A stretch of DNA of 5,777 nt from Burkholderiales bacterium (GCA_919902965.1 CAKKSJ010000112.1:1-5777); one strand, 5' to 3'. Counted from the stretch's first letter, positions 1 through 5,777 are shown. The notes: a model not told the origin generated them from the sequence alone. Made by a program: numbers and translations.

Positions 1-2
1 CC

Positions 3-1973
3 AAGGTCTCGGTATTCGTGGATTTGTACCGCAAGACGCAAGTGATAAAGCGGCATGAGGAGGACTTGGAAAATCTGGTGGAACAACGCACTGCGGCCCT
101 CACGGCAGAAATCGCCGAACGCAAGCGCGCGGAGGCCAGGATCACACGCCTCAACCGCGTGTACGCAGTCCTGAGCGGCATCAACACCACGATCGTGCGC
201 GTTCGCGAGCCCCAGGAACTCTTCGACGAAGCCTGCCGCATCGCGGTGGAACACGGCAAGTTCAGTTTCGCCTGGATCGGTACGCTCGATGCGGACACGC
301 GGCAGGTCACACCGGTCGCCAGGGCAGGCCGCGACGACGGGTATCTGGATCAGATCAACTTGACCGCCATGGCCGATACCCCTGGAAACTGCCGGTTGAC
401 GGCGGAGGCGATAACGCAGGCGAAGCCGGTCATCTGCAACGACATCGCCACGGACGATCGCATGAATGGTTGGCGTAGCGAAGCGTTGAACCGCGGCTAT
501 CGTTCCGTGGCAGTGTTTCCCCTGATGCTGGGAGCCCGGCCAGTTGGCGTATTCCTGCTCTATGCCCCGGAAGCGGACGTTTTCGACGAGGAGGAGATGC
601 GGCTACTGATCGAAATGGCCGGCGACATTTCATTTGCACTGGATCATATCCAAAAGGAAGAGCGGCTCAATTATCTCGCTTATTTCGACGCCATTACCGG
701 CCTGCCGAACCGCGCGCTGTTCCATGAACGGGTCGAGCAGCGGATCGGCGCCGCACACCGCGATCGGAAGGTGTTTTCCGTAATCATGCTCGACCTCGAA
801 CGGTTCAGCAGCATCAATGAATCTCTCGGCCGCCAAGCGGGGGACAGTCTGTTACGCGAGCTCGCGCAGCGGCTGAAACAGGCGCTCGATGAAACGGAAA
901 GTCTGGCCCGTCTTTCGGCTGACTATTTCGGTATCGCCATTCGGCACGACGATGAACGTACGGACATCGCCCATGTCCTGGAGAAGATTTTGTCCGGGAT
1001 CCAGACGCAGCCGTTCCTGATCTGCGGGCAGGAGCTGCGCGTTTCGGCGAGGGCAGGGGTATCGTGCTATCCCGCCGACGGCGAGGACATCGAGACCCTG
1101 TTACGCAACGCCGAGGCGGCGCTGAAAAAAGCCAAGCTTTCCGGCGACAAGCACCTGTTCTACGCCCCTGAGTTCAATGCACAGGTCGCCGGGAAGCTGA
1201 CGCTCGAAAACAAGCTGCGCCGGGCGCTGGAACAGGAACAACTGGTGCTGCATTACCAGCCCAAGGTCAATCTCAAAAACGGGCAGATTTGCGGGCTGGA
1301 GGCGCTGCTGCGTTGGAACGATCCCGAAACCGGCCTGGTGCCGCCGATGAAGTTCATTCCCTTGCTCGAAGAAACCGGGATGATTCTGGAGGCGGGCCGT
1401 TGGGCGTTGGCGAAGGCAGTATCGGACTCCTTGGCGTGGCGGTCGAAACGCTTGGGGGTTCCCCGGATTAGCGTCAATGTTTCGCCGATTCAGTTGCGGC
1501 AGAAAGATTTCGTCGGCATGGTGGCGCAGGTGATAAGCGGCGCTGAAAACACGGCGGTCGAGTTGGAACTTGAAATTACCGAGAGCCTGATCATGCAAGA
1601 CATAGAGGCCAACATCCAAAAACTCCGGGGCATTCGGGAAATGGGCATCGAGGTGGCGATCGACGACTTCGGCACCGGCTACTCCTCGCTCAGCTATCTC
1701 GCCAAGCTGCCCGTCAACGTCTTGAAGATCGACCGGGCATTCATCATAAACATGACCAGCAACCCTGATGATCTGAGCCTCGTCTCCACCATCATTGCTC
1801 TGGCGCATTCCCTGAATCTGCGGGTGATTGCAGAAGGGGTGGAGATCGTGGAGCAGGCGAATTTGCTGCGGCTGTTCAAATGCGACGAGATTCAAGGGTA
1901 CTTGTTCAGTCCCGCGGTTCCCGTGGAGCAGATCGAGCGGTTTTTGCGAGAGAAGAAAGCGCTGCCGGGGTAG
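3..1973 (+). CDS. REC(partial)-GAF-GGDEF-EAL c-di-GMP signalling protein, 5' end outside window
   Basis: Probable c-di-GMP phosphodiesterase. The frame is open at the window edge; residues before the GTG at 18 (KVSVFVDLYRKT) look like the last helix of a response-regulator receiver domain, so the true start lies upstream. Numbering from that GTG: coiled coil about 10-45, GAF domain about 55-210, GGDEF domain about 218-385, EAL domain about 398-645. The GGDEF signature is SADYF (residues 300-304), so cyclase activity is unlikely; this domain may only bind nucleotide or regulate. The EAL domain keeps its expected residues: E428 of EALLRW, N487 of NVSP, E519/E522 of EITES, D549-D550 of DDFGTGYSS, K570 of KIDR, E606 of AEGVE and Q626 of QGYLFS. 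No membrane segment is seen, so it is probably cytoplasmic and driven by a partner histidine kinase plus a ligand at the GAF domain. A 5-bp hairpin (CCGGG/CCCGG, 1965-1978) spans the stop codon but has no T-run after it. Confidence 0.5.
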   Translation, partial: KVSVFVDLYRKTQVIKRHEEDLENLVEQRTAALTAEIAERKRAEARITRLNRVYAVLSGINTTIVRVREPQELFDEACRIAVEHGKFSFAWIGTLDADTRQVTPVARAGRDDGYLDQINLTAMADTPGNCRLTAEAITQAKPVICNDIATDDRMNGWRSEALNRGYRSVAVFPLMLGARPVGVFLLYAPEADVFDEEEMRLLIEMAGDISFALDHIQKEERLNYLAYFDAITGLPNRALFHERVEQRIGAAHRDRKVFSVIMLDLERFSSINESLGRQAGDSLLRELAQRLKQALDETESLARLSADYFGIAIRHDDERTDIAHVLEKILSGIQTQPFLICGQELRVSARAGVSCYPADGEDIETLLRNAEAALKKAKLSGDKHLFYAPEFNAQVAGKLTLENKLRRALEQEQLVLHYQPKVNLKNGQICGLEALLRWNDPETGLVPPMKFIPLLEETGMILEAGRWALAKAVSDSLAWRSKRLGVPRISVNVSPIQLRQKDFVGMVAQVISGAENTAVELELEITESLIMQDIEANIQKLRGIREMGIEVAIDDFGTGYSSLSYLAKLPVNVLKIDRAFIINMTSNPDDLSLVSTIIALAHSLNLRVIAEGVEIVEQANLLRLFKCDEIQGYLFSPAVPVEQIERFLREKKALPG

Positions 1974-2019
1974 CCCGGGGAAGAATCCGGAGATGCCCGA
2001 TTCCAAGCACAGTGACACA

Positions 2020-2436
2020 CTACGCCTGAAAAAAACGGAGTCTTGATCGCCGAAGGGTCACGCCAACAGCGCAATGCGAGCATCGGAATCGCGACGTATT
2101 GGCGCGAAGCAAATCCTCCTGCTCGGCGCGCAAAATATTCAATTCGCGGACCTCGCGACTGAGAAACTCGGGGGACTTGTGAATTTTTCCCGTTCTGTCA
2201 TCCAGAATTTCCTCGACAAAGCCCTCCTCAACGACTTCGGCGACTTCTGGGCGTCGGGCGAGAGAATAGGGCTGGTTAAGGGAATCGTCCATCGCCAATT
2301 GGTCAAAAGACTTGTCGCTTTGAGCTTGGCCAGAGACCGTTCTGCGCGCTATTCCATCGGGGCGAAATGCAGCATCCGCTTCATCTGCGAAGTGAATCGT
2401 TCTGCGGTGATACCGAGCACGTGTCCGAGTACTCAT
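2020..2436 (-). CDS. Short protein with a CxxC knuckle, probable truncated CoiA/DUF6035-like protein
   Basis: A 138-residue hydrophilic protein of unproven function. Its ATG overlaps the TGA of the upstream TPR gene (ATGA, 2433-2436), the usual arrangement of translationally coupled genes; this supports both the strand and the start. Residues 60-115 are rich in charged helix-like sequence and contain ILDDRTGKIHKSPEF and a leucine/arginine helix. Then come C119-S-H-C122, VTLRRS and RFF just before the stop. The order 'acidic D-x-x-TG strand, Arg/Leu helix, F-x-C-x-x-C, V-x-LRRS, FF' resembles, from memory, the zinc-binding head of CoiA-like/DUF6035-like proteins, where FF is followed by a His and Cys completing the zinc site and then by a longer C-terminal domain. 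Those parts are missing here, and the gene ends 46 bases from the convergent EAL gene. I infer a 3' truncation. Alternatively it is a complete small protein. The family assignment is tentative. Confidence 0.5.
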   Translation of the reverse strand: MSTRTRARYHRRTIHFADEADAAFRPDGIARRTVSGQAQSDKSFDQLAMDDSLNQPYSLARRPEVAEVVEEGFVEEILDDRTGKIHKSPEFLSREVRELNILRAEQEDLLRANTSRFRCSHCAVGVTLRRSRLRFFQA

Positions 2437-3452
2437 TCATAGGCTTCTCTTTCCCACACCCAATACTCAGCATGTCTGCGGTTTGTAACACGGCGAATCC
2501 ATAAGGCCGAACTATCCGGGCGAATTGCCGCATGCACATCCGACATTTGCGCTAACTCTTCGGCGCGTTTGCTTATATCCCGTTCGAAAGACAACGCTTC
2601 CTGATGCTTCCGGTACCCCGCGCGTTCTGCGAGACAGGTGGCGCAATTGAAGGCCCAGTCGAGGAACTCTATTTCGGCAGATCCCCACTTCATCCGGGCG
2701 AATTGCTCGTAGTGCTCCTTAGCCCATTCCGGTTCAGCGATATTCGACCCATGCCAATACCGATGTTTCTTCGGAAAGACGGTGCCGATGATCAATTCAG
2801 CGATATAGATATTTTCCAAGAATCCTTTGCGTAACTCCGTCAGGGCTTCAGCGAAGCGATCCTGATTGAAGTAAATCCACGCCAGGCTATAGCGAGCGGG
2901 GGGATATTCGTCCTTGATCTGGGACAACTGGCGAATCGCGTCGTCGTATCGTTCTACGTGGGTGTAGGCGTCGCCAAGAAGCCAACGTATCCCGAAATTG
3001 TCATTTGGATTCCACGCCAAGTGCTGTTCGAACAGATTGACACAAGTAGGCCAATCTTCGAGATGCATGAGCGCGCAGGCCAAACCGTGATGGCATCGTA
3101 GAAAAGGTCGGTTATCGAGAAAGCCCCATTCGATTCTTCCAGAAAAGGATTCCGGGATCGCCTTCATGGCGTGTTGTACTGCAAGCGCATACCAATCACG
3201 TGCCGCCTCGTAAGCGCCACGCTCGGAGTGCAGGAATCCGAGCGTGGCGAATGCCTCCAGGCAGTCGGGGTCTCGATTCGCGATGGCTCTTAACCGAGCA
3301 GCAATCGGGCCCATCGCCATGTTGTGACTATGGGCGTCCTCTAAAGCTCTATCGACGCGCTCGTTTGAGCGCGGGCTACCTGCGTCCAGGAACTTTCCAT
3401 GGACACCATCTTTTTCGCTTTCGACAACAAATCGCAGGGCTCTAGGTTCCAT
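2433..3452 (-). CDS. Tetratricopeptide-repeat protein (ST7-like TPR), coupled to downstream zinc-knuckle gene
   Basis: A 339-residue soluble protein built of helical repeats. TPR-like units include residues about 66-95 (AFATLGFLHSERGAYEAARDWYALAV), 117-150 (a GLACALMHLEDW...NPND repeat), 154-180 (LLGDAYTHVERYDDAI) and 187-213 (YSLAWIYFNQDRFAEALTEL). The sequence 'FLDNRPFLRxxHGLA...WNPNDNxGIRWLL' and the tail 'EHYEQFARMKW...IEFLDWAFN' recall bacterial ST7-like TPR proteins. TPRs mediate protein contacts; no catalytic motif is visible. The ATG at 3452 is preceded only by a weak GGGA, directly within a small palindrome; an in-frame stop lies at 3501-3503. Methionines 45 and 47 are possible later starts, but residues 30-60 look like a real helix pair, so the long form is favoured. 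It follows abiEii by 73 bases on the same strand and overlaps the next gene by 4 bases, which suggests that the two products work together. The C-terminal 60 residues are basic and aromatic-rich (RRHAEYWVWEREAYE). Confidence 0.5.
   Translation of the reverse strand: MEPRALRFVVESEKDGVHGKFLDAGSPRSNERVDRALEDAHSHNMAMGPIAARLRAIANRDPDCLEAFATLGFLHSERGAYEAARDWYALAVQHAMKAIPESFSGRIEWGFLDNRPFLRCHHGLACALMHLEDWPTCVNLFEQHLAWNPNDNFGIRWLLGDAYTHVERYDDAIRQLSQIKDEYPPARYSLAWIYFNQDRFAEALTELRKGFLENIYIAELIIGTVFPKKHRYWHGSNIAEPEWAKEHYEQFARMKWGSAEIEFLDWAFNCATCLAERAGYRKHQEALSFERDISKRAEELAQMSDVHAAIRPDSSALWIRRVTNRRHAEYWVWEREAYE
3356..3373 (-). repeat. Perfect 7-bp inverted repeat with tetraloop near 5' end of TPR gene
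   Basis: CGCGCTC and GAGCGCG flank a 4-base loop. In the - strand mRNA this would be a stable hairpin inside codons of residues about 27-33 of the TPR protein, between its first ATG and the alternative ATGs at residues 45 and 47. It could affect translation if the later start is used, or it may be chance in GC-rich coding sequence. Confidence 0.5.
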
Positions 3453-3526
3453 CGGGAGATCCCGTTTCCGATTTATCTGCTGGCTTGCTGTGGCAAGTAT
3501 CCATCAACGCGTATTCAAGAGTCGGT
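3453..3526 (-). other. Gap between abiEii and the TPR gene, with two small inverted repeats
   Basis: About 73 bases separate the two genes on the same strand. I see no convincing -35/-10 pair, so read-through from abiE is plausible. Two small symmetric elements occur: CTTGC/GCAAG with a 4-base loop (3484-3497), and CGGGA/TCCCG with a 2-base centre (3453-3464), which abuts the ATG of the TPR gene and includes its only purine-rich stretch. The second could mask ribosome binding or be a protein site; both are short enough to be chance. Confidence 0.5.
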
Positions 3527-3539
3527 CTAAAGAAGACCG
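3523..3539 (-). terminator. Weak hairpin across the abiEii stop codon (possible attenuator)
   Basis: CGGTCT and AGACCG form a perfect 6-bp stem with a 5-base loop that contains part of the abiEii TAG stop. No T-run follows on the - strand, so it does not look like a classical intrinsic terminator. It could stabilise the 3' end of abiE mRNA or weakly reduce read-through into the TPR gene. Confidence 0.5.
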
Positions 3540-4357
3540 GCGGCGCGCACGGCACGCTGCACGGTACGAAAGACATCATCGAATGCCGGTAGATTGTTCA
3601 TCTGATGGGCAAGGCGGGCAGCCCAAAGTCGCCGCAGTCGCTCTTCCTTTGCGGCAATGGCTTGTTCGATGGTTGCGGCTGTGCGCTGGCGAAATGCGAG
3701 CTTTGCGTCTAGTTCAGCGCGCAGTTCGGCAATGCGTGGCGTAGTGGAAGTGAGCAGGTGCCAGAGATCGTACAGATCGCGTGGCTCGTTGCGAGCTCTG
3801 TCGCTCAGCGCGATAAGCTTTTCGACAACGATCTCCTCGATCGCATAGACCCGTACCGTTGGTCCCTCTGGGATATCGCTGAATGCTTCATAGGAACGGA
3901 GAATCGGACGTTCCTGCAATGGGAATCCCAGCACTTCATTGATTGTGATATCGACCTTCACATCGTTAGCGGCCGGCAAAGGGCCTTGATAGCGCAGATA
4001 AAAGGTGTGGCTGTTTCGATGGCCGTGGCGGTCTTCGCGGTCGAATGCGATGCGCAAGCCGGATGCTGCTTCGATGGCGGCGAATATTTCGTCCAGCCCT
4101 GCACGTATCGTGTCGAACGTGATCGGCTCGGTCAGCGTGAAATCCATATCTTCGGAGAAACGGTAGTCGGGGAACCAGCATCGCCGCAATGCAGTGCCAC
4201 CCTTGAAGGCAAGGACGTTGCGTAGCGCGTGGCCGGCCAGCCCGGTCAGGAACCAAGCGAGAACGTAGTCGCGTTCAATGACAGTTTCCGGGATGCGGCG
4301 CCCGCCCGCGGTAACGAGCGTGTTGGCGATCAACGAAATATTGCGTTGAGGAATCAT
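3527..4357 (-). CDS. abiEii: AbiEii-type nucleotidyltransferase toxin
   Basis: Toxin of a type IV AbiE toxin-antitoxin system. Studied members are nucleotidyltransferase-fold proteins that cause reversible growth arrest and abort phage infection. All four family motifs are visible in this 276-residue protein: motif I with GG at 53-54 (FKGGTALRR) followed by D70-M-D72 in RFSEDMDF; motif II K134-V-D136; motif III K180 to R187 (VVEKLIALSDR); and motif IV D194-L-Y-D197 in RDLYDLW. These carry the expected metal- and nucleotide-binding acids, so the toxin appears intact. Length is normal for the family, and the last 60 residues form a charged helical tail. The ATG overlaps the abiEi stop as TGATG (4355-4359), implying translational coupling so that toxin is made only with its antitoxin. 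The cellular target cannot be read from sequence. Confidence 0.5.
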   Translation of the reverse strand: MIPQRNISLIANTLVTAGGRRIPETVIERDYVLAWFLTGLAGHALRNVLAFKGGTALRRCWFPDYRFSEDMDFTLTEPITFDTIRAGLDEIFAAIEAASGLRIAFDREDRHGHRNSHTFYLRYQGPLPAANDVKVDITINEVLGFPLQERPILRSYEAFSDIPEGPTVRVYAIEEIVVEKLIALSDRARNEPRDLYDLWHLLTSTTPRIAELRAELDAKLAFRQRTAATIEQAIAAKEERLRRLWAARLAHQMNNLPAFDDVFRTVQRAVRAAGLL

Positions 4358-5193
4358 CAGCCGAGCCTGACGGCATCCAGTTCTTCGGGGGACACATTAA
4401 GCCGTAGCCGCCAGCGCGATAGGAATGAGCCTTCTTGAGGAAGTACCGGGTCGAGCCGCTGGTAGGTCGCCGACAGCTTGTTGCGCAGCGGCCGTAGCGT
4501 GGTTTCGTTTGCCATTCCGTTGCGTTCGAGCAGATAGCCGAGACGCCTCAACACGGCCCCCACGTTTAGGCGTAGCGCGTATTCGATCAGGCGCTCAATA
4601 TTCAGGCTGTCGCGCTTCATCCAGAGGCCCTTGGCGATTTCGGTGATTCCGCCGGCAAGATCCGGACGCCGGAGGCTATCGATGATCGTGCGCTCCATGT
4701 CGCTGATCATCACGCATTGTTCCTTGGTGACCCAGTGCTTCGCTATTCCGAACATCTGAGCTTCGGTGACCAAAACGAACCGGTATTCGTAGCCGCCAAT
4801 GGTTTGCGGCCGGATGCGCCGGGTGCAGGAAACGTAGATGATGAGATTGGGCTGTGTCAGCATGCGATGCAGTTCGAGAGCTGTGCCATGCGACAGATAA
4901 TAGGGGGCATTGCCTGCCACTTCTCGGGCAATCAGATAGGGGCTCCCAATATGTTCGGTGGCCCGGCCCAGTTCAAAGGGAACGAGATTGTAGAGACCGG
5001 GCTTCAGACGCGTCACAAGACCGCGCTGTTGCGCCTTGTGAACCAGGTTTCGAGCAGAGCTTGCCGAGAGATGGGTAATGGCTTCGACGTCCGACAGGAC
5101 AAAGGTGGTCCTGCGCTGTTCGTTCAACTCGGTGAACAGTTGGGCGGCCCGTGGCCCCAAGGTTTTGAAGGTGGCGTGATATTTATCGGCCAA
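4357..5193 (-). CDS. abiEi: AbiEi-type antitoxin and autorepressor (TTG start)
   Basis: Antitoxin of the AbiE pair. In studied systems it counters AbiEii without a stable complex (type IV) and represses its own operon by binding promoter inverted repeats. This 278-residue protein has an N-terminal winged helix-turn-helix (about 17-70), with recognition region LSASSARNLVHKAQQRGLVTRLKPGLY, and the typical C-terminal region: YYLSHGTALELH (98-109), a short beta-rich stretch to about 145, and SDMERTIIDSLRRPDLAGGI (164-183). The frame is bounded by a TAA directly before the TTG at 5193, so TTG is the first possible start; GGGTGA lies 4 bases upstream as a ribosome site with short spacing. The next candidate is a TTG at residue 12 with no such site, and the first ATG is residue 111, inside the conserved region. 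A weak start could keep levels low. The fold, length and coupling to abiEii leave little doubt about the family. Confidence 0.5.
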   Translation of the reverse strand: MADKYHATFKTLGPRAAQLFTELNEQRRTTFVLSDVEAITHLSASSARNLVHKAQQRGLVTRLKPGLYNLVPFELGRATEHIGSPYLIAREVAGNAPYYLSHGTALELHRMLTQPNLIIYVSCTRRIRPQTIGGYEYRFVLVTEAQMFGIAKHWVTKEQCVMISDMERTIIDSLRRPDLAGGITEIAKGLWMKRDSLNIERLIEYALRLNVGAVLRRLGYLLERNGMANETTLRPLRNKLSATYQRLDPVLPQEGSFLSRWRLRLNVSPEELDAVRLG

Positions 5194-5226
5194 TTAGTCA
5201 CCCAATAGGAATCGTATTGCGCGAAT

Positions 5227-5255
5227 AATATAACTCAAGTTATACTATTTGGCAA
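5227..5255 (-). promoter_or_regulatory. Sigma70-type promoter of the abiE operon
   Basis: Read on the - strand: -35 TTGCCA (5255-5250, five of six consensus bases), a 17-base spacer, and -10 TATATT (5232-5227, five of six). Transcription would begin near 5220, giving a leader of roughly 27 bases before the abiEi TTG. The local sequence is clearly more AT-rich than its flanks. It is the only strong promoter I see for the four leftward genes. Confidence 0.5.
5229..5244. promoter_or_regulatory. Operator-like perfect inverted repeat over spacer and -10
   Basis: TATAACT and AGTTATA are 7-bp perfect arms around a 2-base centre (CA). The element fills the downstream part of the promoter spacer and covers four bases of the -10 box, so a bound protein would block RNA polymerase. 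AbiEi is the obvious candidate ligand; this is inference from position and from the known behaviour of AbiEi relatives. Confidence 0.5.
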
Positions 5256-5258
5256 ATA
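5246..5258. promoter_or_regulatory. Second operator-like inverted repeat over the -35 box
   Basis: TATTTG and CAAATA are 6-bp perfect arms around a single G. The element contains the whole -35 hexamer and lies one base from the first inverted repeat. Two neighbouring repeats across the promoter match the cooperative two-site binding described for a studied AbiEi protein. The arms of the two repeats differ apart from the outer TAT, so either may be fortuitous. Confidence 0.5.
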
Positions 5259-5317
5259 TGTTTTTTCTAACACTGCAAGCAGCCCGGCGAACAGAGCGAT
5301 ACGCTGAATTCTCATTT

Positions 5318-5777
5318 AGCGCGCTGCTACGGTAGGTCCCCGACAGCTTCACCCAGCAGCGGCCTTCGGCAAGCAGGCGCAGCATGCCCTTGAAACCGGG
5401 CGCGCCCACCCCGTGGCTGACGGCCATGTGGCCCATGTGATCTATCACCAGCGGAACCGGAAAATCCTTCCAGTCTTCGTAGAACGACGGGTGCCCGGCG
5501 AGGTCGATCAAGAGCTGCACATGCCAGCCGAAGCGCGCCACGCGCTTGCCGATGGCGCGCGCCTTGGCGAGGAGCGGCGTCCCGCCCTTGAACGAATACA
5601 TTGAAGCGCACGCCGCGCACCCCGGCGCGGTCTAGCCGCGCGAGGCTTGCATCGTTAATCGATTCATCGATCACCGCGACGCCGCGCATCCAGTCGCTGC
5701 AGGCTTCGGGGGTGTCGACGAGCGAGGAAAGATCGGTGCCGTAGATGCTGGGGTGCACCAGCACGCTGCGCTCTATG
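5318..5777 (-). pseudogene. Amidohydrolase fragment (2-pyrone-4,6-dicarboxylate lactonase-like), frameshifted and 3'-truncated
   Basis: Remnant of a TIM-barrel metal-dependent hydrolase of the COG3618/LigI-like family, which hydrolyses lactones or related carboxylated compounds. The upstream part (5776-5602) reads IERSVLVHPSIYGTD...MRGVAVIDESINDASLARLDRAGVRGVRFN. The match then continues in another frame (from about 5601) as YSFKGGTPLLAKARAIGKRVARFGWHVQLLIDL...PLVIDHMGH...CWVKLSGTYRSS. Restoring one frame needs an inserted base removed or two lost bases restored near 5598-5606. After about 5323 the family resemblance stops; the frame runs through the abiE promoter region to a stop at 5245. 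The C-terminal third, including the expected GSDWP-like metal-site segment, is absent. The N-terminal start lies beyond the window. A sequencing error could explain the frameshift but not the truncation, so the gene is almost certainly non-functional. Confidence 0.5.

Noticed and set aside
1101..2018. A 305-residue open frame on the - strand opposite the EAL domain
   Set aside because: It lies entirely opposite the well-conserved EAL/GGDEF coding sequence apart from its first few codons, has His/Gln/Arg-rich low-quality composition and no recognisable motif; it is an antisense shadow.
2015..2040. Frameshift at the T7 tract as the cause of the short zinc-knuckle protein
   Set aside because: Removing one T gives FFRRSVSLCLESG and then reads on antisense through the EAL gene, which cannot be the genuine C-terminal domain. 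Loss of the 3' part fits better, although one slipped base close to the breakpoint cannot be excluded.
2074..2442. A 122-residue open frame on the + strand
   Set aside because: It is opposite the zinc-knuckle gene, whose start is supported by the ATGA overlap and whose sequence shows a CxxC motif; the + strand product shows no family features.
3758..4225. A 155-residue open frame on the + strand opposite abiEii
   Set aside because: AbiEii carries all four conserved motifs on the other strand; the + frame is its shadow.
4717..5208. A 163-residue open frame on the + strand opposite abiEi
   Set aside because: It is the antisense of the conserved AbiEi coding sequence, with no family features.
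2021..5309. Possible flanking direct repeat (TACGCCTGAA near 2021 and TACGCTGAA near 5300)
   Set aside because: It is only about nine bases with one gap and no matching context; it is expected by chance and not enough to call an attachment site or target duplication.
1..5777. CRISPR array, tRNA, transposase or integrase
   Set aside because: I looked for regular repeats, tRNA-like cloverleafs and mobile-element genes on both strands and saw none.

Overview
The window looks like part of a proteobacterial chromosome of moderately high GC. A betaproteobacterial-type host is my best guess, from memory of similar GAF-GGDEF-EAL proteins; no rRNA or tRNA is present to confirm it. It reads as an accessory block lying between two pieces of more ordinary genome: a c-di-GMP signalling gene on the left and a decayed amidohydrolase gene on the right.

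Left (1-1973, + strand): the 3' part of a multidomain signalling gene. The reading frame is open at the window edge, and its first residues look like the end of a response-regulator receiver domain. A coiled coil, a GAF domain, a GGDEF domain with a degenerate signature (SADYF) and an apparently intact EAL domain follow. The likely activity is c-di-GMP hydrolysis.

Centre (2020-5193, all - strand): four genes pointing left, in transcription order abiEi, abiEii, a TPR protein and a short zinc-knuckle protein. The first two form a type IV AbiE toxin-antitoxin / phage abortive-infection pair, joined by a TGATG stop/start overlap. After a 73-base gap comes a 339-residue TPR protein, whose stop overlaps (ATGA) the start of a 138-residue protein. 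That last protein ends just after one CxxC pair in a context resembling the zinc-binding head of CoiA-like/DUF6035-like proteins, so it is probably the surviving front part of a longer gene. It ends 46 bases from the convergent EAL gene.

The abiE operon has a readable control region. A good sigma70-type promoter (TTGCCA, 17-base spacer, TATATT) carries one perfect inverted repeat over the -35 box and another over the spacer and -10 box. This fits autorepression by AbiEi, which is known in studied AbiE systems to bind inverted repeats in its own promoter.

Right (about 5318-5777, - strand): a fragment of an amidohydrolase of the 2-pyrone-4,6-dicarboxylate lactonase-like family. It has a frameshift near 5600 and loses its C-terminal part near 5320, exactly where the abiE upstream region begins. 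A gene cut off on each side suggests that the abiE/TPR block arrived or was rearranged here. The most novel candidate is the translationally coupled TPR plus zinc-knuckle pair next to abiE, a possible second defence-like module of which only the front part survives.
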